DNA from: an uncultured Pirellula sp.
GTDB lineage: Bacteria > Planctomycetota > Planctomycetia > Pirellulales > Pirellulaceae
Assembly: GCA_903930765.1 (NCBI GenBank)
Contig: CAIYZV010000260.1
Span: 1 to 64,000 of the forward strand
Reading direction: 5' to 3'
Length of the DNA: 64,000 nucleotides
Numbering within the stretch: the stretch's first letter is position 1; each line of letters starts with the position of its first letter. The notes below the pieces were generated by a model. The model saw only the letters and a program-made list of their open reading frames with translations, searched no databases and was not told the origin of the DNA. Positions 20,411-31,108 of the stretch are shown here, one piece after another. A program made the translations under genes and the position numbers.

Positions 20411-21604
20411 GTGTCTACAGCAAGGCATATAACGAGAGTCTTGGTCGTTGCTCGCAGGTTTTGGCCGCATGCCGATGACGGTTGTCTGCGACTCATGCAA
20501 CTGCTCGACGGGTGGCGAAGTCGAGGTATCGAAGCGTCCGTATTGACTGCGAGGTGGCACTCGCTGTGGCCAGAAAAAGCCATGTTGAGGGAAAGCAACC
20601 TTCATCGTTTACTCCCAGCCCCGCGGAGTAACTGGAACGAGTCCCAATTCCAAAAGAACATCGTCGCTTGGATCGGAAAACACGTCGATGAGTTCGATGC
20701 GATCTATGTCGATCGCGCCGATGGATTGCTCGCGGCCATTGCGGCAAAGTGTGGCAAGTGGAACAAGCCTCTGGTGACACGGTTTAGTTTGGAGGGGGAA
20801 ATAGAGGGAATCGCACGCAATCAGCAAGTCTCACCGGTGATGGCGGCCGAGGCATGCCGACGCACCGACGGGGTGGTTGTTCCAAACGCGTTTGCACAAC
20901 GCGTTCTCCTGTCTCATGGCTTTGATGAACGGAAAATCATCCACATCCCAGATACCGTGGAGTGCAGTGTGCCTCGCGATCTCGGCGCCAGGAACAGCGC
21001 GGCCTGCGCCTTGTTCGAGGTGTCTAGCGATTTTGTCATCCCCGGAAGGACCGATCTTTTGCTTCATCTCGGCAATGCTGATGCAAAATCGCTGGTGACA
21101 GTCACACGAACCGTATGCGACTTGCTCGACCAAGGAGCTTCGTTGAGGATGTGGATCATCAACGCAGGTCAAGGTACCCAGGTCGTTTATGATCAAATTA
21201 AAAGCCGCGGGTGGCATCGGGAGATTCTTTTATTCGATGCGTTTGATGATCTTGAAGAACTCGTCGCCGTTGCCGATTTGGCCATCGTCTCAAATCCGGA
21301 TGCCACGCTACAATTCAGCGTCCCGCTGATGATGAACTCAGAATTGCCGATGGTGATTGCTGAAAGCGTTGAGTCCAAGAACTTGCACCCTGAAACACCA
21401 CTGATGAAATACTACGACTCCCAGGAAAGCCTGGGGCGACAGCTCAAGGATTGGCTGGTTCACCGCCAGCAGTGGCTCACCGAGGCGATGGGGCTGCGAG
21501 CTAGCTACCGGAGGCACCGGCCCCACCAACGATCGCTCGATCAATGGGAGTCGCTCTACCGGAACCTTGCGAGTTCCTCGAACTCTGCGAGGGGACGAGG
21601 ATGA
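20411..21604 (+). CDS. Glycosyltransferase (GT-B fold)
   Basis: 397 aa; RVLVVARRFWPHADDGCLRLMQLLDGW, IYVDRADGLLAAIAAK, VVVPNAFAQRVL; 4-bp ATGA overlap with the next gene. Confidence 0.8.
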   Translation: MSTARHITRVLVVARRFWPHADDGCLRLMQLLDGWRSRGIEASVLTARWHSLWPEKAMLRESNLHRLLPAPRSNWNESQFQKNIVAWIGKHVDEFDAIYVDRADGLLAAIAAKCGKWNKPLVTRFSLEGEIEGIARNQQVSPVMAAEACRRTDGVVVPNAFAQRVLLSHGFDERKIIHIPDTVECSVPRDLGARNSAACALFEVSSDFVIPGRTDLLLHLGNADAKSLVTVTRTVCDLLDQGASLRMWIINAGQGTQVVYDQIKSRGWHREILLFDAFDDLEELVAVADLAIVSNPDATLQFSVPLMMNSELPMVIAESVESKNLHPETPLMKYYDSQESLGRQLKDWLVHRQQWLTEAMGLRASYRRHRPHQRSLDQWESLYRNLASSSNSARGRG

Positions 21605-22707
21605 AAATCAAACTCTGCTTGATTATCCCCACCCTGGACCGCGGCGGCGCCGAGAAACAGTTGTCCTTGCTCGCCCGAGGTTTGGACAAGGAGGTTTTCG
21701 ACACCACGGTGATCGCACTTACCAGGACCGGCCCCTTGGAACACGAACTATCGGAAGCGGGTATCCCGGTGGTTTCAATCGGCAAGCGAGGTAAATTGGA
21801 TCCGCGAGCATGGTGGAACTTGCGGAACACGCTGAAACGGCTTAAACCCGATATCGTCCACACGTGGCTCTTCGCCGCCAACGCCTACGGGCGATCTGCT
21901 GCCAGGTCGGCTCGAGTTCCCATAATTCTCGGCTCCGAACGCTCGGTTGATCCATGGAAGGCCTCATGGCAACTCGCCATCGATCGATATCTCGCAACGC
22001 GTTCGCAGGGGATAACGACCAATAGCCCCGGTGTCGTCGATTTTTATGCAGGACATGGAATCCCGCGAGAGCTCTTTCATGTGATTCCAAATGGGATTCC
22101 GCCTCGCCAGCCATCGCAAGAAATAAGTCGGGAGGAAGCATTCCGAAGGCTGGGCATCGATCCGTCGCGCAAGTTGATCCTGTCGATCGGAAGGCTTTGG
22201 CCCCAAAAGGGATACAAGGAACTCATATGGTCCGCCGAGATCTTGCGGGTTCTTCGAGGGGATACTTCGTACGCAATCCTAGGTGAAGGGCCCGAACGCC
22301 CGCGGTTGGAAGAGTTTCGCGACAACGTCAAAGCAGCCTCGGAAGTTTATCTTGTAGGGCATCGCGACGATGCGATGCAGATTTTGCCCCACGCGGATCT
22401 CCTCTGGAATGGCAGCCTGTACGAAGGTCAATCCAATGTCATCTTGGAGGCCATGCAAGCTCGAGTGTTGGTCATGGCCAGCGATATACCTGGCAATCGG
22501 GATTTGGTCCAAGACAATGTTACCGGCATTCTGTTTCCGGTGGGTGAGGTCGATCGGTTGATGCGAGTGTCGCATCAAATGCTCGATGATCCTGAATCGC
22601 GTTTGCGCATGATCGATGCTGCGGAGCAGAGGGTTCGCAACGAAAATGATCTGCAGGTGATGATCGATCGTCACGCGCAGTACTATCGACGAAAGAGAGC
22701 TCCATGA
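21601..22707 (+). CDS. Glycosyltransferase family 4-like
   Basis: LCLIIPTLDRGGAEKQLSLLARGL, HVIPNGIPP, ILSIGRLWPQKGYKELI, SLYEGQSNVILEAMQA. Confidence 0.93.
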   Translation: MKIKLCLIIPTLDRGGAEKQLSLLARGLDKEVFDTTVIALTRTGPLEHELSEAGIPVVSIGKRGKLDPRAWWNLRNTLKRLKPDIVHTWLFAANAYGRSAARSARVPIILGSERSVDPWKASWQLAIDRYLATRSQGITTNSPGVVDFYAGHGIPRELFHVIPNGIPPRQPSQEISREEAFRRLGIDPSRKLILSIGRLWPQKGYKELIWSAEILRVLRGDTSYAILGEGPERPRLEEFRDNVKAASEVYLVGHRDDAMQILPHADLLWNGSLYEGQSNVILEAMQARVLVMASDIPGNRDLVQDNVTGILFPVGEVDRLMRVSHQMLDDPESRLRMIDAAEQRVRNENDLQVMIDRHAQYYRRKRAP

Positions 22708-23930
22708 AGCCCAACGCAAAGCATGCGATACGGATCGGAAAAAAAACTTATGAACTGGCGCTGCCAGATAGCGCAGTGACACTCGGTTATGCCGGCAACC
22801 CTGATCCGCGATCTGTCGATGAATTGCTGCGAGAATCCCTACGCGCGCCGATCGAGTTTCCCGAGCTAGCGCTCGCCATCCTCGATGAGGATCTCGTAGC
22901 GATAGCGCTCGAAGAAGCTGTCCCGCAGGGCTTTGAAATCGTCGCAGAACTCATCCAATGGCTGCTCGAGAGGCCGCTCCGGGGTGAGCAAATCACCGTA
23001 GTGCTTTCCTCGGCCGATCGACACGCGATCGACCAGGCGCGAGAAGCGATCGAGCGGCGAAGTCCCGGCGCGAGCGGTACGGTACGGATCGTGCAACACG
23101 TCGCCGCAAACCACGAACAACTTGAATACATCGCTGCTGCGAAGTCGGCGGACCCGATCTATATCCAGAGGGATCTCGTCGAAGCCGCAGTTGTTCTACC
23201 GATCTATTGCATCCGCGACCCGGACACGCTCAGCGCGAGCGATCTGTATGCGATGTCGCCAGCCTTTGCCGACGCCAAAACCCAGCAGAGGTGGAGGCTC
23301 GCGTGGCTCGACGATAACCAACAGCATTTGCATCAGCAATCGAAACTAAGTCGAGAAGCGGGGTGGTTGATGGGGGTTCAGTTCGCGATCGCCGTGGTTC
23401 CCGCATGCGATGGCGAAATCACCGCAATCTTGGCCGGAGATCCTCAGAGTGTCCATCAAAAGGCGTGCGAGCAACTGCGAGAGCAACGGTTGCATGGGAA
23501 GCCATCGCAGGAGGATTATGAGCGGCAATTCGATCTAGCTATCGCCGCTATCGATGGCGGTCCGGAACAACAAACATGGCTGAACGTCGCTCGGGCGGTT
23601 GCACGCGCCGATGAAATGCTCCATCCGTCGGGACGAGTCATCGTTTGCTGCGACGTCGACCGGATTACCGATGGAGTCGCACAGTTGGCATCCGATGATC
23701 CCGATGAACAACTCGAGAAAGAGCTCCTCGGAGGCAATCTGCAAGACGCATTCCCAGCAGCCGTCCTTCGTTCGATCCAAGCCCGCAGAAGCGTCTACCT
23801 CATGGCTCCGATGATCTCAGAATCCGAGATGGAACCACTAGGGATCGCATACGCGAGTAAGACGTCGGATATCGAACGCCTGACGCATGGCCCATCAGCC
23901 GTGGTCGTGATTCAATCCGCACAGTACTAA
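22704..23930 (+). CDS. LarA-like (lactate racemase/DUF2088-like) divergent protein
   Basis: Overall LarA-like arrangement in 408 aa; 4-bp ATGA overlap with the upstream glycosyltransferase; nickel-pincer/catalytic motifs not recognisable. Confidence 0.6.
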   Translation: MKPNAKHAIRIGKKTYELALPDSAVTLGYAGNPDPRSVDELLRESLRAPIEFPELALAILDEDLVAIALEEAVPQGFEIVAELIQWLLERPLRGEQITVVLSSADRHAIDQAREAIERRSPGASGTVRIVQHVAANHEQLEYIAAAKSADPIYIQRDLVEAAVVLPIYCIRDPDTLSASDLYAMSPAFADAKTQQRWRLAWLDDNQQHLHQQSKLSREAGWLMGVQFAIAVVPACDGEITAILAGDPQSVHQKACEQLREQRLHGKPSQEDYERQFDLAIAAIDGGPEQQTWLNVARAVARADEMLHPSGRVIVCCDVDRITDGVAQLASDDPDEQLEKELLGGNLQDAFPAAVLRSIQARRSVYLMAPMISESEMEPLGIAYASKTSDIERLTHGPSAVVVIQSAQY

Positions 23931-24036
23931 CGAAGGGCAATTAGGCAACAGCATTGCGGCAACGAAAGTCATGTCGGCAACAACTCCGCCGCTTTCTCAT
24001 GGGTTGTAGGGATGGAGTGTAAGAGATAGTTTGCAG

Positions 24037-24855
24037 CTACGAACACGCAGCGATGGCACGCGCGAGCAAATCGGGATTGATATCCCACCACTTTTGGAGA
24101 GCGACCAAAGCTGGCTTTAACCGTGGGTCTGCGTACATCTCTGCCGCCTCGACGAACAATTCGCCAACACGATCGGACTTCAAGTAGCCGACCAGAGGTT
24201 CGATACCACGCTCTTCTTTCCTTTTGGCCAATCCCACGGCCGCTTCGCTCCGCGTGTCGAAATCGGAATCGTTCAGTCGGGCGAGCAACGCTTCGCGGAT
24301 TCGCGGAGAGTCCTCATCGGTCAAAGAGAGGGAAAATGTAGCCCAATCGCGGACTCGCGGTTCCGGATCAGCGCACAGGCGAAGAAGTGTATCCAGCGTA
24401 GATTGGTCAGTGTCCGGATGAAGGGTATTGGGAATTGGTAATGCCCAAGCAACCCGCCAGCGTATATCCTCGGACGGATGTAGGGCCAAGGATGTCAACC
24501 ATGGAACACCCTCAGATAGTCCACGAAAGTGAACCGCGCTAATGAGCGATGTGATCACTTCATGATCATTCTCTGTACCGATCATCGAGCGGATCATCGA
24601 AGTCGCTTCCTCGGGGTAACGATTGCCATCGTCTCCCAGTTGGGCCAGTACTGAGACTCCGATCGATCGGCGATACGGGTCGGGGTCGGTGCACCACGCA
24701 AGCGATCTTTCCAAAACGCTCGAGGTACCAACCTTGCGAAGGGCAATAACATGATCCCAGGTTGCATCCGATTCGACATCGCGGAGTGATTCGCGGAGTG
24801 ATTCAATGGCATTCCAATGTTGTTGTTCGAGCTCACTAGGGGGTTGGCTTTGCAT
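24037..24855 (-). CDS. HEAT-repeat protein
   Basis: Repeats such as RRSIGVSVLAQLGDD, EDIRWRVAWALP, PRVRDWATFSLS, FDTRSEAAVGLAKR; start could instead lie at 25041 within the same ORF. Confidence 0.8.
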   Translation of the reverse strand: MQSQPPSELEQQHWNAIESLRESLRDVESDATWDHVIALRKVGTSSVLERSLAWCTDPDPYRRSIGVSVLAQLGDDGNRYPEEATSMIRSMIGTENDHEVITSLISAVHFRGLSEGVPWLTSLALHPSEDIRWRVAWALPIPNTLHPDTDQSTLDTLLRLCADPEPRVRDWATFSLSLTDEDSPRIREALLARLNDSDFDTRSEAAVGLAKRKEERGIEPLVGYLKSDRVGELFVEAAEMYADPRLKPALVALQKWWDINPDLLARAIAACS

Positions 24856-25039
24856 AGGGTCTACAGGCTTTTCCGTGGTGCGTCCGACGAAAGGTTCTAT
24901 CGGATCGAAATGAAGGTATTCTAGCAAGACCGGATCGATCGGGCCAACCGGTGGTTGTTTGTACGCCAAACGCTGGTGGCTTTTGCTAGGATACGTGAGG
25001 GGCGAATTGGAACTCGTATGCGAGACGAACGAAACCGCC

Positions 25040-27727
25040 ATGACAACTACATCGACACAGTCGATCATCGACGCGCTCGAAAGCGATCCACGCCAAGGTT
25101 TGAGCTCGCGGATCGCAGCGGAACGTTTGGTCCGCGATGGGAGGAATGAGCTCGAGTCGGCACCGCCGGTGCCACGGTGGGTCCGTTTCATCGCTCAATT
25201 CGAGAGCGTCATGGTCGCGCTCCTGGTGGGAGCAGCACTCCTGTCTGGATTTCTCGGCGATTGGATCGATACGGTCGCGATTTTGGCCATCGTATTGATC
25301 AATGCTGCGATCGGCTTTTTTCAGGAGGAGCGAGCCGTTCACGCAATCCACGCGTTGAAGCAACTCAGTGCGCCGCAGGCGAAAGTCAAGCGGGATGGTC
25401 GACTGATTGCGATCCCAGCATCGGATGTGGTCGTCGGCGATGTGGTCTTGATGGAGGCAGGCGATCGCGTACCAGCCGATGCGCGATTGATCGATGCGTA
25501 TACCTTGCAGACGTTGGAGTCGTCGTTGACCGGCGAGTCGACTCCGGTGACCAAACACGCCGATGCGGAGTTACCGGACGATACGCCGATCGCGGAACGA
25601 GCGAATTCCCTCTTTCTCGGGACGACGGTGACCAGTGGCAAAGGGACCGCGGTGGTGACTGCCGTGGGGATGAATACCGAAATCGGCCGGATCGCGAAGC
25701 TTCTCGAGGAGACTCAGCAAGAACCAACGCCGTTGCAAAAGCGGTTGGCACAGCTCGGGCAAGTCCTCGTGCTCTGTTGCCTCGCGATCGTCGGAATCAT
25801 TTTTGTTCTGGAATGGCTTCGGGGTGGCAAGTTGGCCGAAGTTTTCTTGACGAGTGTTAGTTTGGCGGTCGCAGCCATTCCGGAAGGACTCCCGGCAGTG
25901 GTTACGGTAACACTGGCGATCGGTTTGCAGCGCATGGCAAAACGGAACGCAATCATTCGCAAACTTCCCAGCGTTGAGACCCTAGGTTGTGTGACGGTGA
26001 TCTGCAGTGACAAGACCGGCACGCTGACGCGCAATGAAATGACCGTTCGGCAGCTTTGGATCCCAGACCAGTCCTGGGTCGTCGATGGTGAGGGCTTTGG
26101 CCCTGACGGAGAAATTCGTCCTCTCGAAGGTCCGAACAATGCAGAGTTGCTGGATTCCAGGGAGCTCCCCGGGCCACTTCTCCGCATGCTTTCGTACGCC
26201 GACCAATGCAATAATTCGCAGTGGCGTTGTGATCCTGCGGACCAACGTATCGAGGTGGTAGGGGATCCGACGGAAATCGCATTAAAAGTCGTCGCTTCGA
26301 AAGCCGCGGTTGGAAATCTATGGCCGGAGGAGGCGCTGCTCTTCGAGAATCCATTCGATTCCGATCGCAAGCGGATGTCGCAAATTCTTCGCGATCCAAG
26401 CGAGGGACTGCTGATGATCGTCAAAGGGGCCCCCGAAGCCATATTGGCTGGTTCCACTAAGATTCTGATCAATGATCAGATCGAGCCGATGAACGATCGT
26501 TACTTCCAAACGATCAGCCAGCGAAATGCATTGATGGCGAGCGAGGCATTGCGCGTGCTGGCCATCGGTTATCGACGCATCGAGGAAGAAGGAGATCCCT
26601 GGAATCGGGAAGAGGATTTGGTATTCATCGGTTTGATCGGAATGATCGATCCCCCGCGACAAGCAGTCTTCGAGGCGGTTGCGCGGTGCCATCAAGCTGG
26701 TATTCGACCGGTGATGATTACGGGCGACCATCCCCAAACCGCCCTTGCGATTGCCCGCACAGTTGGAATTGCAAACGAACAGAACTCAGTGCTCCTCGGT
26801 TCCGCTATCGAGTCGATGAGCGACGACGAACTTACAAAGCAAGTTCTTCAATGCCCTGTCGTCGCGCGCGTGAGCGCCCAGCACAAGCTGCGTGTCGTCA
26901 ACGCGTGGAAACGGAACGGCCATGTGGTTGCCATGACGGGGGACGGCGTCAACGACGCTCCTGCGGTCAAGGCTGCGGATATCGGCATCGTGATGGGTAT
27001 CACCGGAACGGACGTGGCCAAGGATGCGGCAGACATGATATTGACCGACGATAATTTCGCATCGATTGTCAACGCGGTCGAAGAAGGCCGTGGGATCTAT
27101 GAGAACATTCAAAAGTTCCTCCACTTTCTGCTCGCGTGCAATTCGAGCGAAGTTCTCTTCATGTTTTTTGCATCGATCTTGGGATTGCCCTCCCCTCTCT
27201 TGGCGATCCAAATCCTATGGATCAATTTGGTGACCGATGGACTTCCTGCACTGGCTTTGGCGAGTGAACCGCTCGGCAAAAATCTGATGCAACGCCCTCC
27301 ACGTCCCATCGATGAACCGATCCTTTCCTGGAAGCGATCCCGCGAGATCATCGTGCACGGGGTTCTCATGGCGAGTGTATGCTTGGTGGGGTTCGGATGG
27401 ATTTATTTTCAGGATCGCACCAAGCTCGAGGAGGCTCGCGCGGTCGCGTTTTGTATCTTGACCATGACCCAAATCTTTTACTCGATGGCATGCAGAGATT
27501 TCGATCGGGTGATGCCTGCTCTGGGATTCTTCTCCAACCAACTTCTCGTGGTGGCAGCGATAGGATCGTTGGTCATCCAGCTGGTCGTGATGCTGATCCC
27601 GTGGACGTCGAACTTGTTGGGACTTTCGGCAATGCCTTGGTCCGATCTGCCCATGGTGATTCTGTTGAGTTTGATCCCGGTGACGTTGGTGGAGATCCGC
27701 AAGCTTGTGTTCACAGTGCCACGGTGA
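25040..27727 (+). CDS. Cation-transporting P-type ATPase (P2/SERCA-like)
   Basis: ICSDKTGTLTRNEMTV, TGESTPV, MTGDGVNDAPAVKAADIGIVMG. Confidence 0.96.
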   Translation: MTTTSTQSIIDALESDPRQGLSSRIAAERLVRDGRNELESAPPVPRWVRFIAQFESVMVALLVGAALLSGFLGDWIDTVAILAIVLINAAIGFFQEERAVHAIHALKQLSAPQAKVKRDGRLIAIPASDVVVGDVVLMEAGDRVPADARLIDAYTLQTLESSLTGESTPVTKHADAELPDDTPIAERANSLFLGTTVTSGKGTAVVTAVGMNTEIGRIAKLLEETQQEPTPLQKRLAQLGQVLVLCCLAIVGIIFVLEWLRGGKLAEVFLTSVSLAVAAIPEGLPAVVTVTLAIGLQRMAKRNAIIRKLPSVETLGCVTVICSDKTGTLTRNEMTVRQLWIPDQSWVVDGEGFGPDGEIRPLEGPNNAELLDSRELPGPLLRMLSYADQCNNSQWRCDPADQRIEVVGDPTEIALKVVASKAAVGNLWPEEALLFENPFDSDRKRMSQILRDPSEGLLMIVKGAPEAILAGSTKILINDQIEPMNDRYFQTISQRNALMASEALRVLAIGYRRIEEEGDPWNREEDLVFIGLIGMIDPPRQAVFEAVARCHQAGIRPVMITGDHPQTALAIARTVGIANEQNSVLLGSAIESMSDDELTKQVLQCPVVARVSAQHKLRVVNAWKRNGHVVAMTGDGVNDAPAVKAADIGIVMGITGTDVAKDAADMILTDDNFASIVNAVEEGRGIYENIQKFLHFLLACNSSEVLFMFFASILGLPSPLLAIQILWINLVTDGLPALALASEPLGKNLMQRPPRPIDEPILSWKRSREIIVHGVLMASVCLVGFGWIYFQDRTKLEEARAVAFCILTMTQIFYSMACRDFDRVMPALGFFSNQLLVVAAIGSLVIQLVVMLIPWTSNLLGLSAMPWSDLPMVILLSLIPVTLVEIRKLVFTVPR

Positions 27728-27754
27728 CGAGTGCTCGGGAGCTTCGTAGGCTTG

Positions 27755-28441
27755 TTATGCAGGATCGTCAGTGCGACGTAGATGGTCGCGAAGTTCGGTG
27801 CTTGTGTTGAACGATCCAGGAATATCTTTTGTGGCCAAAGGGATATATCCGATACCCAAAACGCTACGCTTGGGTTGAGCGTCTATGGGGTCTCGTCCCA
27901 TCTCGCCGTCCAACTTGAAAGATTGCGTTTTCGGTTGGAGCCAACCGCGCATCGATCGAACCCCATGTTCCCAGCATCGCTGCGCATCGAGCCATGCATC
28001 GGCGTGGTACAAACCAGGAAACGGCGAGAAAGAGTCCGGCTGGAAAAGCCAGGCCAGGACCGATGGGTGGGAAGTCGAGGGTGCCGATTGGCTGGCAGCG
28101 AGCATCGCTTCTAGCCAGGTGTCGTTGTGCCATAAAAGGTCGCACGTGAGGATCAGCGACCATTCCGCGCCGAGCGATTTCGCATCATGCAACGCGGTGA
28201 TGGTACCCGCGAGAGGGCCAGCGTCCCGTTCGAAATCGGGGATGGTGCGCAGTCCCAAGTCGCTGTAATCGCTCAGCGACTGCGCGACGATGGTTGTCGG
28301 CAGGTCGAATTTCGCGAGACGATCGGCGAGGCAGCGAAGATTCGGCATCCCATCGATGACGGCACGCGCTTTGTCGCTACCAAAGCGGGAGCTTTTACCA
28401 CCTGCCAGAATGTATGCCCGAGGAGGTGGTCTGTTATCCAT
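27755..28441 (-). CDS. mobA: Molybdenum cofactor guanylyltransferase-like protein
   Basis: AYILAGGKSSRFGSDKARAVIDG nucleotidyltransferase motif; LILTCDLLWHN. Confidence 0.82.
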   Translation of the reverse strand: MDNRPPPRAYILAGGKSSRFGSDKARAVIDGMPNLRCLADRLAKFDLPTTIVAQSLSDYSDLGLRTIPDFERDAGPLAGTITALHDAKSLGAEWSLILTCDLLWHNDTWLEAMLAASQSAPSTSHPSVLAWLFQPDSFSPFPGLYHADAWLDAQRCWEHGVRSMRGWLQPKTQSFKLDGEMGRDPIDAQPKRSVLGIGYIPLATKDIPGSFNTSTELRDHLRRTDDPA

Positions 28442-28459
28442 GGTCGTTTGCCAAGCAAA

Positions 28460-29008
28460 TTAGGATTCGATCGCGGAGAGATCTCCCTCAAGGCTCTGCG
28501 GGAAGATGGCTCCGAGAACCATGATGCAGAGGCTAGCGGTGTGTAGCAACCAGCAATGATCGTCCGCGAGGACTGTCCGCAACGTGATCACCGCCGCGAC
28601 CATCATCGCGCAGTAGTACGCATGCTCCGCAAAGGAGCGGACCCGAGCGTCATCGCACAATCGGGCAACCCAAAGGCCCAGGATTGAAAGAACGGGAACC
28701 AACCAAGGAAACAAAGTGGCGAACGATTCGAACCAATACGGAACGTATGGCATATCCGAGGCAATCCTTCTCGTCGTTCCATCGACGGACGGGACCATCG
28801 AGGGACACGGGCCATCGATGGACGGGGTAGCCACCAGTGCCATGAATGCTTCATTGCACCATGGACAACTCGAGCAGCGTTTTCTAGGGCTTTCTTTGCT
28901 CCGCCGCAATCCATTGCGGTGTGCGGCGGGATGATGAAGACTCCGGAGCAAAAAATCAAGATCGAAGCCGCGGCTGGACAGTGGCCAACCGTTTGGTTCG
29001 GTCCACAA
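28460..29008 (-). CDS. Hypothetical membrane protein with N-terminal CxxC/CxxCN motif
   Basis: 182 aa, CSSCPWCNEAF and two to three hydrophobic segments; 3 bp downstream of the VWA/BatA-like gene. Confidence 0.65.
   Translation of the reverse strand: MWTEPNGWPLSSRGFDLDFLLRSLHHPAAHRNGLRRSKESPRKRCSSCPWCNEAFMALVATPSIDGPCPSMVPSVDGTTRRIASDMPYVPYWFESFATLFPWLVPVLSILGLWVARLCDDARVRSFAEHAYYCAMMVAAVITLRTVLADDHCWLLHTASLCIMVLGAIFPQSLEGDLSAIES
28779..28827 (+). repeat. Imperfect 16-17 bp tandem repeat within CDS 28460-29008
   Basis: ccatcgacggacggga / ccatcgagggacacggg / ccatcgatggacgggg. Confidence 0.8.
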
Positions 29009-29011
29009 GGG

Positions 29012-31108
29012 TTAGATGCTCGTTTTTGCTGGGATTGGGCGTTTGATACGGGGCAAGCAGAGGATGGCTTCGATCAACAGAGCGGCTAGCATGGCGACCA
29101 CAAACCACCTCCAAATTTCTTGGACGAGGGAGGATGCGGGTTTACCAGCATAGATTTTTGCCCAGGATAGATCGCCAAACATCCGCTGCAGTGCGTCCTG
29201 ATCGACCATTCGTGGATCTTCCTCAGCGAGTCCCCGATTGATAGCAACCAGCATGTCGTCAGCGAGATAGATCCCAGAGTGCATCGCGTACTCGCTGGAG
29301 GGTACGGATTCAGGTCCCGCAGCCATGGCGGATGTTGGATTCACGATTCGGTGCTCGGTACCGGCGACGACATCTTTCGCGGTGCCGACGCGGGTGGCTC
29401 CGATGGCGAGGAGTCGTTGGATCGTCACGTAGAGGACGATACCATCACCGGCAAAGGTGGAATCGCGATCGGAGGGAGTGGTTGCACAGATTGTGATGGA
29501 GGAGTCCGTGCGATCGATTTTTGCGAGGACGGGTGTTCCGCCGCTGAGAGATGCCAGGGGTGTGATGTCCCCGGCGATTTTGCAGACGCGCCGAATCCCG
29601 AGTTGGCCGAGAGGAAGTGGGGCACCACTCAGTGTGTTGGCGAGTAGCTGCGAATCGTTTTGCCATTGCTCGATTCGGGCGAGACCATCCGCTGCAGTGT
29701 CTCCGTTGTCGTTGGAAGCATTGGTATCGGATGATTCATTCGCAATGGCTAGGTTAGGGTTCGCTGGTGGGTTTTCCCAGCCCATCCACTGAATTCCGAA
29801 CGCGGTATTGCTGTCGGGGGACTCGGGTGGCACCAAAAGCAACTGGCCGCCGGAACTTACAAATTTCTCGAGGGTTTCCAGCGTCTTTCCTGATGGAAGG
29901 GGTTGGTGCCAGACCATCAGCGCAACCGAGTTCCAATCGAGAGCGTCGAGTTGCGAAGGGTTCAGCAATTCAGCCTCGCATTGCACCGATTGCTGAGGCG
30001 CGATGCTCGCGCAGAGTTCGATAGCAGCGACGATTTCCGGCGTATCGCTGACGATTACCGTGCGTCGAGTGGGAGGTTGTTCAAACACGAAATAGCTTTG
30101 ATCGTCGGCCGGATTGGAATCGCTTGGTAACCGAACCGATCCCCAACCGCGTCGGGAGGCGTTGGGGTCATCGCGCAGCAGTTCGAGCGGGATGCGATGA
30201 TCGTTGACTTCGGCCGAGTTGCCATTGAGATCTACATTGAGAACGCTTCGGTTTTCACCCACGGCGATTTCGACGGGGATGGAATTCGAATCGGTGGAGG
30301 AAGTATCGGCAGCAGTTGACGAGCGATCGATTCGAAAATTGAGGGAGAGTTCAGGACCCTTTGGGCCGTCGATTCGGCGAGCGCTAGTAACGCGGACGGA
30401 GCGGTTATTCGATTCACTCCCGGACAGATCGAGGACCGAAAAACGAACGTCTTGAGGGAGCGTTTTGAAGCCATCCTGAATGGCTTTCCATCGCCCGTCC
30501 CGGCTGCGCCAATCGCTATCGCGCATGTCGGAACAAAGCCATACGAGCGTATTACCGACCCGGTTGTTCTTTGCATAAAGAAGTGCTTTTTCGAGCATGC
30601 CTGGAATATCGGTCGTGGCGCTCCATGTTTGCTGCGGAGTTCCGCGAAGCCACTGCGAGACCGATGTGTACTCTTCTGGTTTCTCTGAGATCGGGTCGAT
30701 CGCCACGATGCGTTCGATCCCGAGTGTTCGGAAGGTATCGCCGAGTTGCTGGACGGCCATTTGGAGTTTGTTGCCGTTGGCTCCTGGAAGCGTTTCGCTC
30801 ATGCTGGGGGAGCGGTCGAGGACCACGATGGCCAAACGGTTGGAATCACCGCCGAGCAAGGCCATGATGCCACTGGTCAGCGGGCGAGCGGTGAACAGGA
30901 CGAGGGCCGCGAGGGCGAGTGTTCGCATCGCTAAGATGAGCCATTGCCTCAGTTTGGTGTACCCACTGGACATCTTGTTCGCTTCGAGCAAGAACCGCAT
31001 CGCGGCCCAAGGCACCGTTTGGAACCGTCGCTGGTTGACTAAGTGGATGATGATCGGAATCGCGATCAAGGGGAGCGCGACGAGCATCCAGGGTTGCAGA
31101 AAACTCAT
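29012..31108 (-). CDS. BatA-domain/VWA-like membrane protein
   Basis: MSFLQPWMLVALPLIAIPIIIHLVNQRRF (BatA N-terminal domain), LAIVVLDRSPSMSET (MIDAS-like), C-terminal TM. Confidence 0.88.
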   Translation of the reverse strand: MSFLQPWMLVALPLIAIPIIIHLVNQRRFQTVPWAAMRFLLEANKMSSGYTKLRQWLILAMRTLALAALVLFTARPLTSGIMALLGGDSNRLAIVVLDRSPSMSETLPGANGNKLQMAVQQLGDTFRTLGIERIVAIDPISEKPEEYTSVSQWLRGTPQQTWSATTDIPGMLEKALLYAKNNRVGNTLVWLCSDMRDSDWRSRDGRWKAIQDGFKTLPQDVRFSVLDLSGSESNNRSVRVTSARRIDGPKGPELSLNFRIDRSSTAADTSSTDSNSIPVEIAVGENRSVLNVDLNGNSAEVNDHRIPLELLRDDPNASRRGWGSVRLPSDSNPADDQSYFVFEQPPTRRTVIVSDTPEIVAAIELCASIAPQQSVQCEAELLNPSQLDALDWNSVALMVWHQPLPSGKTLETLEKFVSSGGQLLLVPPESPDSNTAFGIQWMGWENPPANPNLAIANESSDTNASNDNGDTAADGLARIEQWQNDSQLLANTLSGAPLPLGQLGIRRVCKIAGDITPLASLSGGTPVLAKIDRTDSSITICATTPSDRDSTFAGDGIVLYVTIQRLLAIGATRVGTAKDVVAGTEHRIVNPTSAMAAGPESVPSSEYAMHSGIYLADDMLVAINRGLAEEDPRMVDQDALQRMFGDLSWAKIYAGKPASSLVQEIWRWFVVAMLAALLIEAILCLPRIKRPIPAKTSI

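Noticed and set aside
24786-24809. 12-bp duplication gcggagtgattc x2 as a repeat element
   Set aside because: Only two in-frame copies (ESLRESLR) in a HEAT protein; too small to treat as a separate element
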